Source of the DNA: Candidatus Solibacter usitatus | GTDB taxonomy: Bacteria > Acidobacteriota > Terriglobia > Bryobacterales > Bryobacteraceae | Assembly: GCA_016191645.1 (NCBI GenBank) | Contig: JACPVQ010000123.1 | Location: 1-60,898, forward strand | Direction: 5' to 3' | DNA length: 60,898 nt | Part shown: positions 28,360 through 36,863 of the stretch, piece by piece | Layout of the letters: every line of letters starts with the position of its first letter | How positions within the stretch are numbered: position 1 is the first letter of the stretch | The notes under the pieces: generated by a model | What the model was told of the DNA's origin: nothing | Databases searched by the model: none | What the model saw: the letters and a program-made list of their open reading frames with translations, nothing else | Position numbers and translations under genes: made by a program

Positions 28360-31300
28360 ATGAAACTACTTCTTTCTTTGTGTCTGTTTACAATCTCGGC
28401 GATCGCTCAGGTTTCCTCCGGGACTATTGTAGGCATCGTCACAGATCCTTCCGGAGCGGCACTGCCAAACACCCGGCTCAGCGTGCGTCATTTGGCTACG
28501 GGCGACGTGCGCGAACTCACCGCCAACGAGCGCGGCGAATTCAATGTGCCATTCCTCCGCATCGGCGATTATTCTATCAGCGCGGCGGTGCAGGGTTTCA
28601 AAACGAAGACCATCACTCCCATCGCCGTGCGCGTCGATCAGACCGTGAACCTGACGGTCGGGTTGGAGATCGGCGCGGTTTCGGAAACAGTGGAAGTCAC
28701 CGCGGCTACGCCCCTGATCGATTCCACTACTTCCTCTCTCGGCCAGGTGATCGAGAACAAGAAGATTGTCGAACTGCCGCTCAATGGCCGTAACGTCTTT
28801 GCGTTGGGATTGCTTGCGGGCAATACGATCCCGGTCAGCGGCATGGGCACCAATCTGCCGTTTGTTGCCGGCGGCGGCCGCTTCTCTACCAATGACGTCA
28901 TGCTCGACGGCATCGATAACAACACCTCGGTAAACAACAACAGCATTGGACGCAACGGAATCAACTACACCCCCAGCGTCGATGCCGTAGCGGAGTTCAA
29001 GGTCAAAACGAACAACTACAGCGCGGAGTTCGGCCGGTCCGCGGGCGCCATTATCTCCGCCAATACCCGCAGCGGCGGCAACGATTTTCACACCAGCGCG
29101 TGGGACTTCCTGCGCAACGAAAAACTCGATGCGAACAACTTTTTTTCCAATGCCGGGGGAGTGAAGAGGCAGCCGTTCAAGCAGAATCAGTTCGGTTTCG
29201 CTGTAGGTGGACCGGTATTGATTCCCAAGGTGTACAACGGCAGGAATCATACGTTCTTCTTCGTGGATTATGAAGGGCTGCGGCGTCGCACATCCGCCAG
29301 TTCGAACATTCAGGATATTCCCCCCGCCGACTACCGGCAGGGCGATTTTTCGCGCTACCGCCCCATCATTTTCGATCCGCGAGCGCGCCGACTTGGGGCC
29401 AACAATCTGGTGGTTTCCACTCCATTTGCGGGCAACCGGATTCCGCAGGCGCAACTGAATCCGGGGTCCGTGGCGGTGATGGGCCTGCTTCCGCCGACCA
29501 ACTTCGGCGCTGCCGGAGCCGACACGCGAAACTATCTCCGCACCGCGTCGAACCCGTTCAGCAACAATCAGTACGACATCAAAGTGGACCAGCGAATCGG
29601 CGAGAAGAACACATTGTTTGGGCGCATTTCGCGCAGCATGGCCAACGATCCGAATCCGGGAAGTTTCGACGGCTTCATCGGCGGCGGCGGCGTGAATGTT
29701 CGCAACGCGGTCAACTCGGTGGTCAACGACACGCATATCTTCTCGCCAGCCGTGGTCAATGAAATCCGCGCCGGCTACACGCGCCAGAACGGAAGCTTCG
29801 CGGGGTTAGGTCCCTCCGGCGCCGACTTCGCGCGCAAGAATAATATTGCCCTGTTCCCATTTCCGGTGCAGAGTTTCCCCAGCCTCGCCTTTAATTTTTC
29901 CGGCCTGATCAATACCCAGAGCCAGTTTGCGGGGCTCGGCGGTGGAGATCCCAACTTCAATATCGAGAACTCATTTCAGCTCACCGACAATATTTCTATT
30001 TCGAAGGGCACGCACAACTTCAAGGCCGGCATCGACGCGCGCAATTACCGCTACGACGTAATCCGCGGCGGCGGCCAATACATCTTTGGATCCATCGTCA
30101 GCTCCTCGTCCGACACTTCCGGCTCCGGCGCGCCGCTGGCCGATTTTCTGATGGGTTTTCCCTCAGGCACGCAAGGCACGCAACTGCTCGATTGGTCGCG
30201 CCAACGTGATACCTACATCGGCAGCTTTTTCCAGGACGATTGGAAGGTTTCCCGCAAGTTGACGCTCAACATCGGCATTCGTTATGACCTCTACACGCAG
30301 CCCATCGACTTTCGCGACCGCGGCGGTTTGTTCGACGCCCGCACGGGAAAATATGCCTTGCCGGGGAAAGACGGCTTCACCCGGGCCATTGTCGCCGGCG
30401 ATCACAATAATTGGGCTCCGCGCTTCGGCTTCGCCTACAGCGTCAACCGCAAGCTGACCACTCGCGGCGGTTTCGGTATGTTCTATTCGCGGCGCGAGAT
30501 GAATCAGGAGGTGACGCAATTCGGCGGCAACATCCCCAATACGCCGAGCATCGTCTTCCCATCCATCAGCGCCAGTGGAACTGTCGCCCCTCCCGTATCG
30601 CTCAGCACCGCCTTGGTTGCGCAGCCGACCGATCCCACGCTTTCCAACTTTACGGCGGCACGCCCGCTAGCCACGCTCATCCGCTCCGCCGACTTTGCAA
30701 ATAGCGCCAACCCCTATACCTACCAGTGGAACTTCAGCATTCAGTACGAGCTGTTTCGCAACTCCGTGTTCGAGATTGCCTACTCTGGTTTGCGCGGCGT
30801 TCGTTTGGTGAGCCGCGTCAACCTCAATCAGATTCCTTGGGAAGATGCGATTGCCGGGCGGAATCTCCAAGCGAACCGCAAGTACCCCCATGTGAACAAC
30901 GCTGTCGGGTTGGATTCGGCTACCGGACGTTCCGCCTACGACTCTCTGCTGCTTCGTTATGAGAAGCGTATGAGCAACGGCCTCAACTTCCTGGTGAATT
31001 ACACCTATTCAAAGAACTTCGACATCAATGGCACCGGCGGGTCGAGCGCGTTCAGCCAGAACGGAGGAACCACATTCCCCGTCGATTCCTGGAATCAGCA
31101 CAACGAGAAGGCGCTTGGGTCGCTGGACGTTCCTAAGGTTTTCGTGGCCAGCGCCGGATACGAACTCCCCTTTGGACGCGGCAAGAGATTCCTCAGTCAA
31201 AATGGCCCGGCCGCATACATTCTGGGCGGCTGGCAATTGAACGGAATCTTCTATCACCGCAGCGGATTCACCACTGACATCCGCACGACGCGCATTCCGG

Positions 31301-31716
31301 CCGCCAATCAACTCTTTGCGACGATCAACGTTCCGGACCGGGTTTCCGGCCAGTCCACGATTCTCCCCAACGCGGGTGTGGACGGCTATTTTAATCCCAA
31401 CGCCTTCGCGCAACCCGGTACTGCCACCAGCGCAACGGGAGTGCCGCTGATCCGGTTTGGGAATTCCCAACGCCGCGTCGGCCGCGGTCCCGGTTCGGAC
31501 AACATGGACTTCTCGCTATTCAAGAACTTCCATATCCGCGAGCGCGTGAACCTGCAATTCCGCGCCGAGGCATTCAACCTGACCAACACTCCGACGTTCT
31601 TCCTGCCGGGAGCGACCAATACGGCGCTCACCATCGGCAACGCGAACTTCGGGCGATTGTCGAGTTCTTCCGCCACGGGCCGGCAGCTCCAGATGGGATT
31701 GAAGTTTCTGTTTTGA
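28360..31716 (+). CDS. Oar-like TonB-dependent receptor, paired with the sulfatase
   Basis: 1,118 residues from ATG 28360 after AAGGGGGC, with signal peptide MKLLLSLCLFTISAIAQ. Carboxypeptidase-regulatory domain (IVGIVTDPSGAALPNTRLSV), plug-like region (LPLNGRNVFALGLLAG, VMLDGIDNNTSVNN), long barrel and terminal aromatic signal LQMGLKFLF. Its last 139 bases recur at 32,354-32,492 with about a dozen differences that all leave the protein unchanged. That shows a functional paralogue once lay next door. Confidence 0.88.
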   Translation: MKLLLSLCLFTISAIAQVSSGTIVGIVTDPSGAALPNTRLSVRHLATGDVRELTANERGEFNVPFLRIGDYSISAAVQGFKTKTITPIAVRVDQTVNLTVGLEIGAVSETVEVTAATPLIDSTTSSLGQVIENKKIVELPLNGRNVFALGLLAGNTIPVSGMGTNLPFVAGGGRFSTNDVMLDGIDNNTSVNNNSIGRNGINYTPSVDAVAEFKVKTNNYSAEFGRSAGAIISANTRSGGNDFHTSAWDFLRNEKLDANNFFSNAGGVKRQPFKQNQFGFAVGGPVLIPKVYNGRNHTFFFVDYEGLRRRTSASSNIQDIPPADYRQGDFSRYRPIIFDPRARRLGANNLVVSTPFAGNRIPQAQLNPGSVAVMGLLPPTNFGAAGADTRNYLRTASNPFSNNQYDIKVDQRIGEKNTLFGRISRSMANDPNPGSFDGFIGGGGVNVRNAVNSVVNDTHIFSPAVVNEIRAGYTRQNGSFAGLGPSGADFARKNNIALFPFPVQSFPSLAFNFSGLINTQSQFAGLGGGDPNFNIENSFQLTDNISISKGTHNFKAGIDARNYRYDVIRGGGQYIFGSIVSSSSDTSGSGAPLADFLMGFPSGTQGTQLLDWSRQRDTYIGSFFQDDWKVSRKLTLNIGIRYDLYTQPIDFRDRGGLFDARTGKYALPGKDGFTRAIVAGDHNNWAPRFGFAYSVNRKLTTRGGFGMFYSRREMNQEVTQFGGNIPNTPSIVFPSISASGTVAPPVSLSTALVAQPTDPTLSNFTAARPLATLIRSADFANSANPYTYQWNFSIQYELFRNSVFEIAYSGLRGVRLVSRVNLNQIPWEDAIAGRNLQANRKYPHVNNAVGLDSATGRSAYDSLLLRYEKRMSNGLNFLVNYTYSKNFDINGTGGSSAFSQNGGTTFPVDSWNQHNEKALGSLDVPKVFVASAGYELPFGRGKRFLSQNGPAAYILGGWQLNGIFYHRSGFTTDIRTTRIPAANQLFATINVPDRVSGQSTILPNAGVDGYFNPNAFAQPGTATSATGVPLIRFGNSQRRVGRGPGSDNMDFSLFKNFHIRERVNLQFRAEAFNLTNTPTFFLPGATNTALTIGNANFGRLSSSSATGRQLQMGLKFLF

Positions 31717-31736
31717 TGAAGCGGTAGAATGTGGGA

Positions 31737-31958
31737 ATGACGCGCAAGGTCAGTGTCGTGATCGAGCAGGATGAGCGTGGGTGTTACGCTTGGTGCCCGG
31801 AACTAAAGGGTTGCCAGTCCCAAGGAGCGTCGGTTGAGGAAGCTCTCGTCAACATCCGTGAAGCGATCGAGCTGTTTCTGGAGACCATGACCGCAGAGGA
31901 GCGTTCCGCAACACTCAGCAAGGAGATTCTGACCACGGCGGTCGAAGTTCATGCCTAG
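31737..31958 (+). CDS. hicB: HicB-family antitoxin
   Basis: 73 residues (MTRKVSVVIEQDERGCYAWC). ATG 31737 is used; a GTG two codons earlier is also possible. The partial RNase-H-like HicB fold is recognisable: a first strand (VSVVIEQDERGCYAW), CPELKGCQSQGASVEEAL and a helix ending in REAIELFLETM. It neutralises HicA-type mRNA endonucleases and often represses its own promoter. Lies 20 bases after the receptor stop and overlaps the next frame by 8 bases. Here the antitoxin gene precedes the toxin, as in many HicB-first modules. Confidence 0.75.
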   Translation: MTRKVSVVIEQDERGCYAWCPELKGCQSQGASVEEALVNIREAIELFLETMTAEERSATLSKEILTTAVEVHA

Positions 31959-32085
31959 ACCTCCGCGCCACCGGATCTGTGCCAAGGGGAATCGCCGAGT
32001 GGTGGTTCCGTTTCACGGCGGTACGACGCTGCACCCAAAGATTGTGAAGCAGGTAATTGAGGCAACGGAGGAAGAATCCTCCTAG
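31951..32085 (+). CDS. Short HicA-like toxin, N-terminal part missing
   Basis: 44 residues: MPRPPRHRICAKGNRRVV..., then VPFHGGTTLHPKIVKQVIEA. The second half matches the HicA core strand and helix (V-x-V-P-x-H, L-x-P-x-x-x-K-x-I), while the usual first helix of about 20 residues before the catalytic His loop is absent. The frame has a stop at 31930, so no longer version can be read. Either a deleted, inactive HicA or a mini-toxin. Overlaps hicB by 8 bases. Too short for standard gene callers. Confidence 0.55.
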   Translation: MPRPPRHRICAKGNRRVVVPFHGGTTLHPKIVKQVIEATEEESS

Positions 32086-32116
32086 CCGCAAGCCGTGTTC
32101 AGCACCACTCATCTAC

Positions 32117-32353
32117 CTTCGCGATAATAAAAAGGCTGCGTATTATTGTGTCTGTTGGCGCGGCACCGCGTTTGCAGCTCGCCAGTTGGATCCACTTACC
32201 TGAACTATGTTCGAGAACCCCTCGGAAAAGCTGCAACGGGTCTTCAAAAACCTGCGCGGCGAAGGCAAGCTTACCGCTGAGAACATGGAGGCGGCTCTCA
32301 AAGAGATCCGCGTTGCCCTGTTGGAAGCGGACGTGTATTTTCGCGCCGTCAAG
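32117..32353 (+). pseudogene. Truncated duplicate of the ffh promoter and first ~49 codons
   Basis: 237 bp nearly identical (6 mismatches by eye) to 33144-33380, in direct orientation 1,027 bp upstream. It includes the -10 region (GATAAT here, TATAAT in the intact copy), the leader, and ATG 32207 for MFENPSEKLQRVFKNLRGEG. It stops exactly after ...FRAVK and runs into a receptor tail in another frame. A chimeric reading frame continues to 32614 but is not expected to be functional. Confidence 0.85.
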
Positions 32354-32492
32354 CCTGACCAATACCCCTACGTTCTTCCTGCCGGGAGCGACCAATACGG
32401 CGCTCACCATCGGCAACGCGAACTTCGGGCGGCTGTCGAGCTCCTCCGCCACCGGCCGACAGCTCCAGATGGGTTTGAAGTTTCTATTTTGA
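32354..32492 (+). pseudogene. 3' remnant of a second TonB-dependent receptor gene
   Basis: 139 bp matching 31578-31716, encoding the same final 45 residues (LTNTPTFFLPGATNTALT to LQMGLKFLF and TGA). The differences are all synonymous, so this copy evolved as a working gene before being beheaded. It is fused directly to the ffh fragment, marking a deletion junction. Confidence 0.85.
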
Positions 32493-32537
32493 TAGGCAGT
32501 TCCGCGGTAAGGCGCTACGATGGAAGGAGGACAGAAC

Positions 32538-32804
32538 ATGACAACTCTCGATTGGTCGCAATGTCCCGCCGTGGAGAGCATACCCGGCAAAGTCAGCGGC
32601 GCGTGGGTCTTTAGAGATACCCGGCTGCCGGTAGCAACGGTGTTCGAGAATTTGGAGGCCGGTTTGACGGTGGAAGAGGTCATGGAGGAATTCTCCGTTA
32701 CGCGCGAACAGATCAACGCTGTGCTGCGTTTCGCCGCAAAGAGTTTGGCGGCACCTTCCCCGCCTCCAGTGCACGCAACTACTGCGGATGCTCATTCTCT
32801 TTGA
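32538..32804 (+). CDS. DUF433-family antitoxin-like protein
   Basis: 88 residues from ATG 32538 after GGAGGACAGAAC. The DUF433 core is clear: GAWVFRDTRLPVATVFENLE, then TVEEVMEEFSVTREQINAVL, a winged/homeodomain-like DNA-binding fold. Such proteins pair with DUF5615 PIN-like proteins as probable type II antitoxins. The last 17 bases overlap the start of that partner. Confidence 0.85.
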   Translation: MTTLDWSQCPAVESIPGKVSGAWVFRDTRLPVATVFENLEAGLTVEEVMEEFSVTREQINAVLRFAAKSLAAPSPPPVHATTADAHSL

Positions 32805-33114
32805 CCACGGCACACCCCGAAGCATAGCGCGATGGCTTCACGGTCACACCGTTGTCGAAGCGATCGCAAGAGGCTGGGAGAGATTGTCCAACGGAGCCTT
32901 GCTGAATGCTGCTGAAGAGGCCGGCTTCGATCTCTTGTTATCTACGGACAAGAACATCCAGTACCAACAGAACCTCAAAGGCCGCCGGATTGCCGTGGTG
33001 ATATTGGGAAATTCGCAGCGGCCTGCCGTACACCGCTACATGGATCGAGTGATCGCGGCGGTGAACGCCGCCACACCCGGCAGCTATGCCGAGGTGGACA
33101 TCCCTTATGAGTAA
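32788..33114 (+). CDS. DUF5615 PIN-like toxin
   Basis: 108 residues, ATG 32788, overlapping the DUF433 gene by 17 bases. MLILFDHGTPRSIARWL places the first acidic residue (Asp6) of a Mut7-C/PIN-like nuclease fold, and FDLLLSTDKNIQYQQNL supplies the second acidic cluster. Likely the RNase toxin of the pair. It ends 36 bases before the -10 box of the intact ffh gene. Confidence 0.82.
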   Translation: MLILFDHGTPRSIARWLHGHTVVEAIARGWERLSNGALLNAAEEAGFDLLLSTDKNIQYQQNLKGRRIAVVILGNSQRPAVHRYMDRVIAAVNAATPGSYAEVDIPYE

Positions 33115-33143
33115 TGAGGCCCTCGCCGGCATTCGGAACGCCG

Positions 33144-33380
33144 CTTCGCTATAATAAAAGGGCTGCGTATTATTGTGTCTGTTGGCGCGGCACCGCGTTT
33201 CCAGCTCGCCAGTTGGATCCACTTACCTGAACTATGTTCGAGAACCTCTCGGAAAAGCTGCAACGGGTCTTCAAAAACCTGCGCGGCGAAGGCAAACTTA
33301 CCGCTGAGAACATGGAGGCGGCTCTCAAAGAGATCCGCGTTGCCCTGTTGGAAGCGGACGTGCATTTTCGCGCCGTCAAG
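33144..33380 (+). repeat. Direct repeat (intact copy) covering ffh promoter and 5' end
   Basis: Second copy of the 237-bp unit at 32117-32353. It spans the promoter, the leader with TATTATTGTGTCTGTTGGCG and the first 49 codons of ffh. Homologous recombination between the copies would delete the DUF433/DUF5615 module while keeping ffh intact. Confidence 0.9.
33150..33155 (+). promoter_or_regulatory. Probable -10 box of the ffh operon
   Basis: A perfect TATAAT in the AT-rich patch CTATAATAAAAGG, 79 bases before the ffh ATG. No good -35 was found at 16-18 bases. The broken duplicate carries GATAAT at the equivalent place, so its promoter may be weakened. Confidence 0.5.
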
Positions 33381-34598
33381 CAACTGATCGAGGCTGTCAA
33401 GGAAAAAGCGATGGGGCAGGAAGTGCTCGATTCGCTTTCTCCGGCGCAACAGGTGGTCAAGATTGTCCGCGACGAGATGATCAAGACTCTTGGCACACAC
33501 CAGGCGAAATTGCGCCTGGCGAACGAGCCGCCCAGCGTTCTCATGATCGTAGGCCTACAAGGCTCGGGTAAAACCACCAGCGCGGGCAAACTGGCGAAGT
33601 TTCTGGCCAAGCAAGGCCACCGTCCGCTGCTTGTCTCCGTGGACGTCTACCGCCCCGCCGCGCGCCAGCAATTGAGCATAGTCGCCAAGGGAATTGGAGT
33701 CCCGGTCTACGAAGGCACGCCTGAGGCCGCCAATCTTCCGCTCGAACTCGCCCGTGCCGCAAAAGTAGAAGCTACGCAAGGCAACCGCGACATTCTCCTC
33801 GTTGATACCGCCGGCCGCCTCCATATCGACGACGAGTTGATGGTGGAGTTGCAGCAGCTGAAGGAACTTCTGGGGCCCGCTGAAATCCTGTTTGTCGCCG
33901 ACGCCATGACCGGGCAGGACGCCGTACGTTCCGCCGACGAATTCCACAAACGGCTGGGCATTACGGGTGTCATCCTCACCAAGATGGATGGCGATGCGCG
34001 TGGCGGCGCGGCGCTTTCCATTCGCGCGGTAACGGGCCAACCGCTGAAGTTCATCGGCACCGGCGAAAAGTCCGATGCCTTCGAGTCCTTCCATCCCGAC
34101 CGCGCTGTCTCGCGCATTCTCGGCATGGGTGACGTCATGTCACTGATCGAAAAGGTGGAGCAGAACATCGATCAGAAGGACGCCGAGGAGATGCAGCGCA
34201 AGCTCATCGAGAACGACTTCTCGCTGGAGGATTTCCGCGATCAATTGAAGCAGCTGCGCAAACTGGGCCCGTTGGAATCGCTGCTCGGCATGATGCCGCA
34301 GATCGGGCCCATGGCCAAAGAGTTGAAGAACGCCAAAATCGACGAAAAAGAGTTTACGCGTATTGTCGCCATCATCGATTCGATGACGCACCGCGAGCGC
34401 GACAACCACATGATCATTAACGGTTCCCGCCGCCGCCGCATCGCCATGGGCAGCGGAACAACCGTGCAGGAAGTGAATCAGCTTCTGCGTCAATACACCG
34501 ATGCCCGCAAGATGATGAAGAAACTGTCAGGCGGGTTTTTGGGCAAGAAAATGGGCAAGTTTAAGTTCCCCGGATTTGGGGACTTTGGAATCCGATAA
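33234..34598 (+). CDS. ffh: Signal recognition particle protein Ffh
   Basis: 454 residues, the usual length. N-domain helices at 1-90; G-domain with GLQGSGKTTSAGKLA (G1), DTAGRLHID (G3) and TKMDGDARGG (G4 region); methionine-rich M-domain with GSRRRRIAMGSGTTVQEVN, the 4.5S RNA-binding signature. It binds signal sequences at the ribosome and, with 4.5S RNA and FtsY, targets membrane proteins. First gene of the operon with rpsP and the tRNA/ribosome maturation genes. Confidence 0.98.
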   Translation: MFENLSEKLQRVFKNLRGEGKLTAENMEAALKEIRVALLEADVHFRAVKQLIEAVKEKAMGQEVLDSLSPAQQVVKIVRDEMIKTLGTHQAKLRLANEPPSVLMIVGLQGSGKTTSAGKLAKFLAKQGHRPLLVSVDVYRPAARQQLSIVAKGIGVPVYEGTPEAANLPLELARAAKVEATQGNRDILLVDTAGRLHIDDELMVELQQLKELLGPAEILFVADAMTGQDAVRSADEFHKRLGITGVILTKMDGDARGGAALSIRAVTGQPLKFIGTGEKSDAFESFHPDRAVSRILGMGDVMSLIEKVEQNIDQKDAEEMQRKLIENDFSLEDFRDQLKQLRKLGPLESLLGMMPQIGPMAKELKNAKIDEKEFTRIVAIIDSMTHRERDNHMIINGSRRRRIAMGSGTTVQEVNQLLRQYTDARKMMKKLSGGFLGKKMGKFKFPGFGDFGIR

Positions 34599-34632
34599 AC
34601 TGATAGAAACGTTTGAAAGTAGGTAGAGCAAC

Positions 34633-34884
34633 ATGTTGATGATTCGATTGGCGCGTTTTGGCGCCAAGAAAAAACCGGTATACCGCGTCGTGGTCATAGA
34701 GAAGGAACGCGCGCGCGACAGCCGCGCGGTGGAAGTGGTCGGGCATTACAACCCGATTGTCACGCCCTCAGCGGTGAGACTGGATCACGATCGCATCTCG
34801 CATTGGGTCAAGAACGGCGCGCAGCTTTCCGATACGGTTGCCCGCTTGTTGCGGAAGAACCCCGCACCCACTCCCGCCGCTTAA
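34633..34884 (+). CDS. rpsP: 30S ribosomal protein S16
   Basis: 83 residues. [20 protein letters not shown] and [18 protein letters not shown] are the S16 signature. A second ATG two codons in is an alternative start; AGTAGG upstream is a modest ribosome site. Located 34 bases after ffh, as in many bacteria. Confidence 0.97.
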   Translation: MLMIRLARFGAKKKPVYRVVVIEKERARDSRAVEVVGHYNPIVTPSAVRLDHDRISHWVKNGAQLSDTVARLLRKNPAPTPAA

Positions 34885-34939
34885 GACACCGCTTCGCGCG
34901 GCTTTTGTTCGAGTTCGCGGAATTGGCAGGAGGGTGCAA

Positions 34940-35176
34940 ATGGAGATCAAATCTTTAGTTGAAGAAATCGCCAAGGCTCTGGTGGACATTCCCGATGAGG
35001 TGAAGGTCCACGAAGTGGCCGGCGAACACGCAACCGTTCTCGAATTGAAGGTGGCGCAGAGCGACCTGGGCAAGATCATCGGGAAGCAGGGCCGTACGGC
35101 AAGGTCCATTCGCACTCTGCTGGGCGCGTGCGGAATGAAGTTGGACCGCCGCTATACGCTGGAGATCTTAGAGTAG
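34940..35176 (+). CDS. khpA: KH-domain RNA-binding protein (KhpA/YlqC family)
   Basis: 78 residues from ATG 34940, selected because CAGGAGGGTGCAA precedes it. The KH motif is [19 protein letters not shown] (G-x-x-G loop). Partners such as KhpB bind RNA with it and influence cell division in Gram-positives. Here it sits in the canonical slot between rpsP and rimM. The last codons end 5 bases before rimM. Confidence 0.93.
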   Translation: MEIKSLVEEIAKALVDIPDEVKVHEVAGEHATVLELKVAQSDLGKIIGKQGRTARSIRTLLGACGMKLDRRYTLEILE

Positions 35177-35181
35177 CCGCC

Positions 35182-35676
35182 ATGATGACGCTGGCCACCA
35201 TCGTGCGGCCGCGCGGCATCAAAGGCGAAGTTGTTGCCGAACCCGGCGCGTGGCAGGCTTCGCGCCTCACCGGTTTTTCCGGTTTGACGCTGGAGCCCGG
35301 CGGCAGGGCCGTCGAACTGGAAAACGCCTGGGATCACAAAGGACGGCTGGTGCTGAAGTTTCGCGGCATCGATTCCATGACGGCCGCCGAATCTCTTCGC
35401 GGCCTCCAACTGCAAGCCCCTCAAGAGGAACGTCCACCCGCTCCGGATGGAGAATTCTACGTCAGTGATCTCACAGGATGCCGTGTCGTGGAACACGGCA
35501 AAGAGATTGGCGAGGTGACAGGTGCGGTGGAATACGGCGGACCGATGCTGCTGACCGTGAAATTGGCGGATGGACGCGAGGCGATGATTCCTTTCACCAC
35601 TACCATCTGCGTTCAAATCGATATGCAGGCAAAACGCATTGACGTGCGTCTGCCGGAAGGTTTACTCGATCTGTGA
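35182..35676 (+). CDS. rimM: Ribosome maturation factor RimM
   Basis: 164 residues from ATG 35182 (an adjacent ATG at 35185 is equivalent). The N-terminal barrel starts LATIVRPRGIKGEVVAEPG. The PRC-like barrel holds DGEFYVSDLTGCRVVE and MIPFTTTICVQIDMQAKRID. It assists 30S head assembly by binding S19. The stop overlaps the trmD start by 4 bases (GTGA). Confidence 0.94.
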   Translation: MMTLATIVRPRGIKGEVVAEPGAWQASRLTGFSGLTLEPGGRAVELENAWDHKGRLVLKFRGIDSMTAAESLRGLQLQAPQEERPPAPDGEFYVSDLTGCRVVEHGKEIGEVTGAVEYGGPMLLTVKLADGREAMIPFTTTICVQIDMQAKRIDVRLPEGLLDL

Positions 35677-36377
35677 TCTTCCACATCGTCACCATCTTTC
35701 CCGAATTTTTCAAAGGCCCCTTGCAGCACGGGGTTGTTGGCAAGGCTATCGAGAACGGCGCGGTGGAAGTACGCATTCACAATCTTCGCGATTGGACTTC
35801 CGACCGCCATAAGACCGTGGACGACCGGCCATTTGGCGGCGGCGAAGGCATGGTGTTCAAGGCGGAACCGTTATTCTTGGCGGTGGAGTCCATTCTTCCC
35901 CAGCGCGACCCGCGCAGTCGCGTGGTGCTGACGTCGGCGCAAGGAAGATTGTTCCATCAGGGAATCGCCCGCGAGATGGCGGCGTTGGAGCAAGTGGTGA
36001 TTCTCTGCGGCCGCTACGAAGGAGTCGATGAACGCGTGGTGGAGAACCTCTGCGACGACGAACTGTCGATTGGCGATTTCGTTTTGAGCGGCGGCGAACT
36101 TGCGGCGGCCATCATTGTCGATTCCGTGGCGCGTCTGCTGCCGGGTGTGTTGGGAAATGAGGCGTCGTCCATCTACGAATCGTTCAGCGAAGGGCTGCTC
36201 GATTGCCCTCATTGGACGCGTCCGGCCGATTTTCGTGGCTGGAAAGCGCCGGAGGTTTTGTTGAACGGCAATCACGAACAGATCCGGCAATGGCGTGCCA
36301 GCGCGGCCTTGCAAAAGACCCGCAGCCGCCGTCCGGACCTGCTGAAAGCGAAACCCGACCCAAACGCGCTAAAATAA
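35673..36377 (+). CDS. trmD: tRNA (guanine-37-N1)-methyltransferase
   Basis: 234 residues from GTG 35673, overlapping rimM by four bases. SPOUT-class knot motifs: LCGRYEGVDERVVE and SIGDFVLSGGELAAA; substrate region RPFGGGEGMVFKAEPLF; C-terminal domain with CPHWTRPADFRGWKAP and VLLNGNHEQIRQW. It methylates G37 next to the anticodon to prevent frameshifting. Translational coupling with rimM is implied. Confidence 0.97.
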   Translation: MIFHIVTIFPEFFKGPLQHGVVGKAIENGAVEVRIHNLRDWTSDRHKTVDDRPFGGGEGMVFKAEPLFLAVESILPQRDPRSRVVLTSAQGRLFHQGIAREMAALEQVVILCGRYEGVDERVVENLCDDELSIGDFVLSGGELAAAIIVDSVARLLPGVLGNEASSIYESFSEGLLDCPHWTRPADFRGWKAPEVLLNGNHEQIRQWRASAALQKTRSRRPDLLKAKPDPNALK

Positions 36378-36494
36378 AAAGTCGGTTTATCCTCCACGGC
36401 ACGCCCGTTCTGGAAATCGCAAGGGGCGGGGCCAACCCCGAGTCCTGTCTCGCGGCTTCCTTGTGAGGCAAAGGTATTTTTTGAGGTACATGCA
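36378..36494 (+). promoter_or_regulatory. Structured leader of rplS
   Basis: A 117-base gap inside an otherwise tight operon. It contains CGGGG-CCAA-CCCCG, a five-pair stem with a tetraloop (around 36427-36440), then GAGGCAAAGG and TTTTTTGAGG before the ATG. It may be an attenuator or L19 autoregulatory leader. This is inference from spacing and the hairpin only. Confidence 0.4.
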
Positions 36495-36842
36495 ATGACG
36501 AATTCCATTTTGACCAAAGTTTTCAACAACAATAAGCGGGCCGTTGTTCCCGAGTTTGAGATTGGCGATACGATCCGTGTTCAGGTAAGAATCCGCGAAG
36601 GCGACAAAGAACGTCTGCAGGCCTTTGAAGGCACTGTCATCGCGCGAAAGAACACCGGGTTGGGTGAGAACATCACGGTCCGCAAAGTCAGCTTTGGCCA
36701 CGGCGTGGAGCGTATTTTCCCCATTCACGCCCCCGTCATCGATTCCATCTCCGTGGTTCGTACGGGCCGCGTGCGCAGATCGAAGCTCTATTACCTGCGC
36801 AATCTGCGAGGCAAAGCGGCTCGACTGCGCGAACGCGAATAG
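36495..36842 (+). CDS. rplS: 50S ribosomal protein L19
   Basis: 115 residues. Typical L19 blocks: [50 protein letters not shown] and [20 protein letters not shown]. It sits at the 30S-50S interface. Follows trmD as in most bacteria. Confidence 0.98.
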   Translation: MTNSILTKVFNNNKRAVVPEFEIGDTIRVQVRIREGDKERLQAFEGTVIARKNTGLGENITVRKVSFGHGVERIFPIHAPVIDSISVVRTGRVRRSKLYYLRNLRGKAARLRERE

Positions 36843-36863
36843 CGGCGGAACAAAGGATCATCT

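Noticed and set aside
32207-32614. 135-codon chimeric frame starting with Ffh residues
   Set aside because: Only the first 49 codons match Ffh; the rest is out-of-frame receptor tail and DUF433 upstream sequence.
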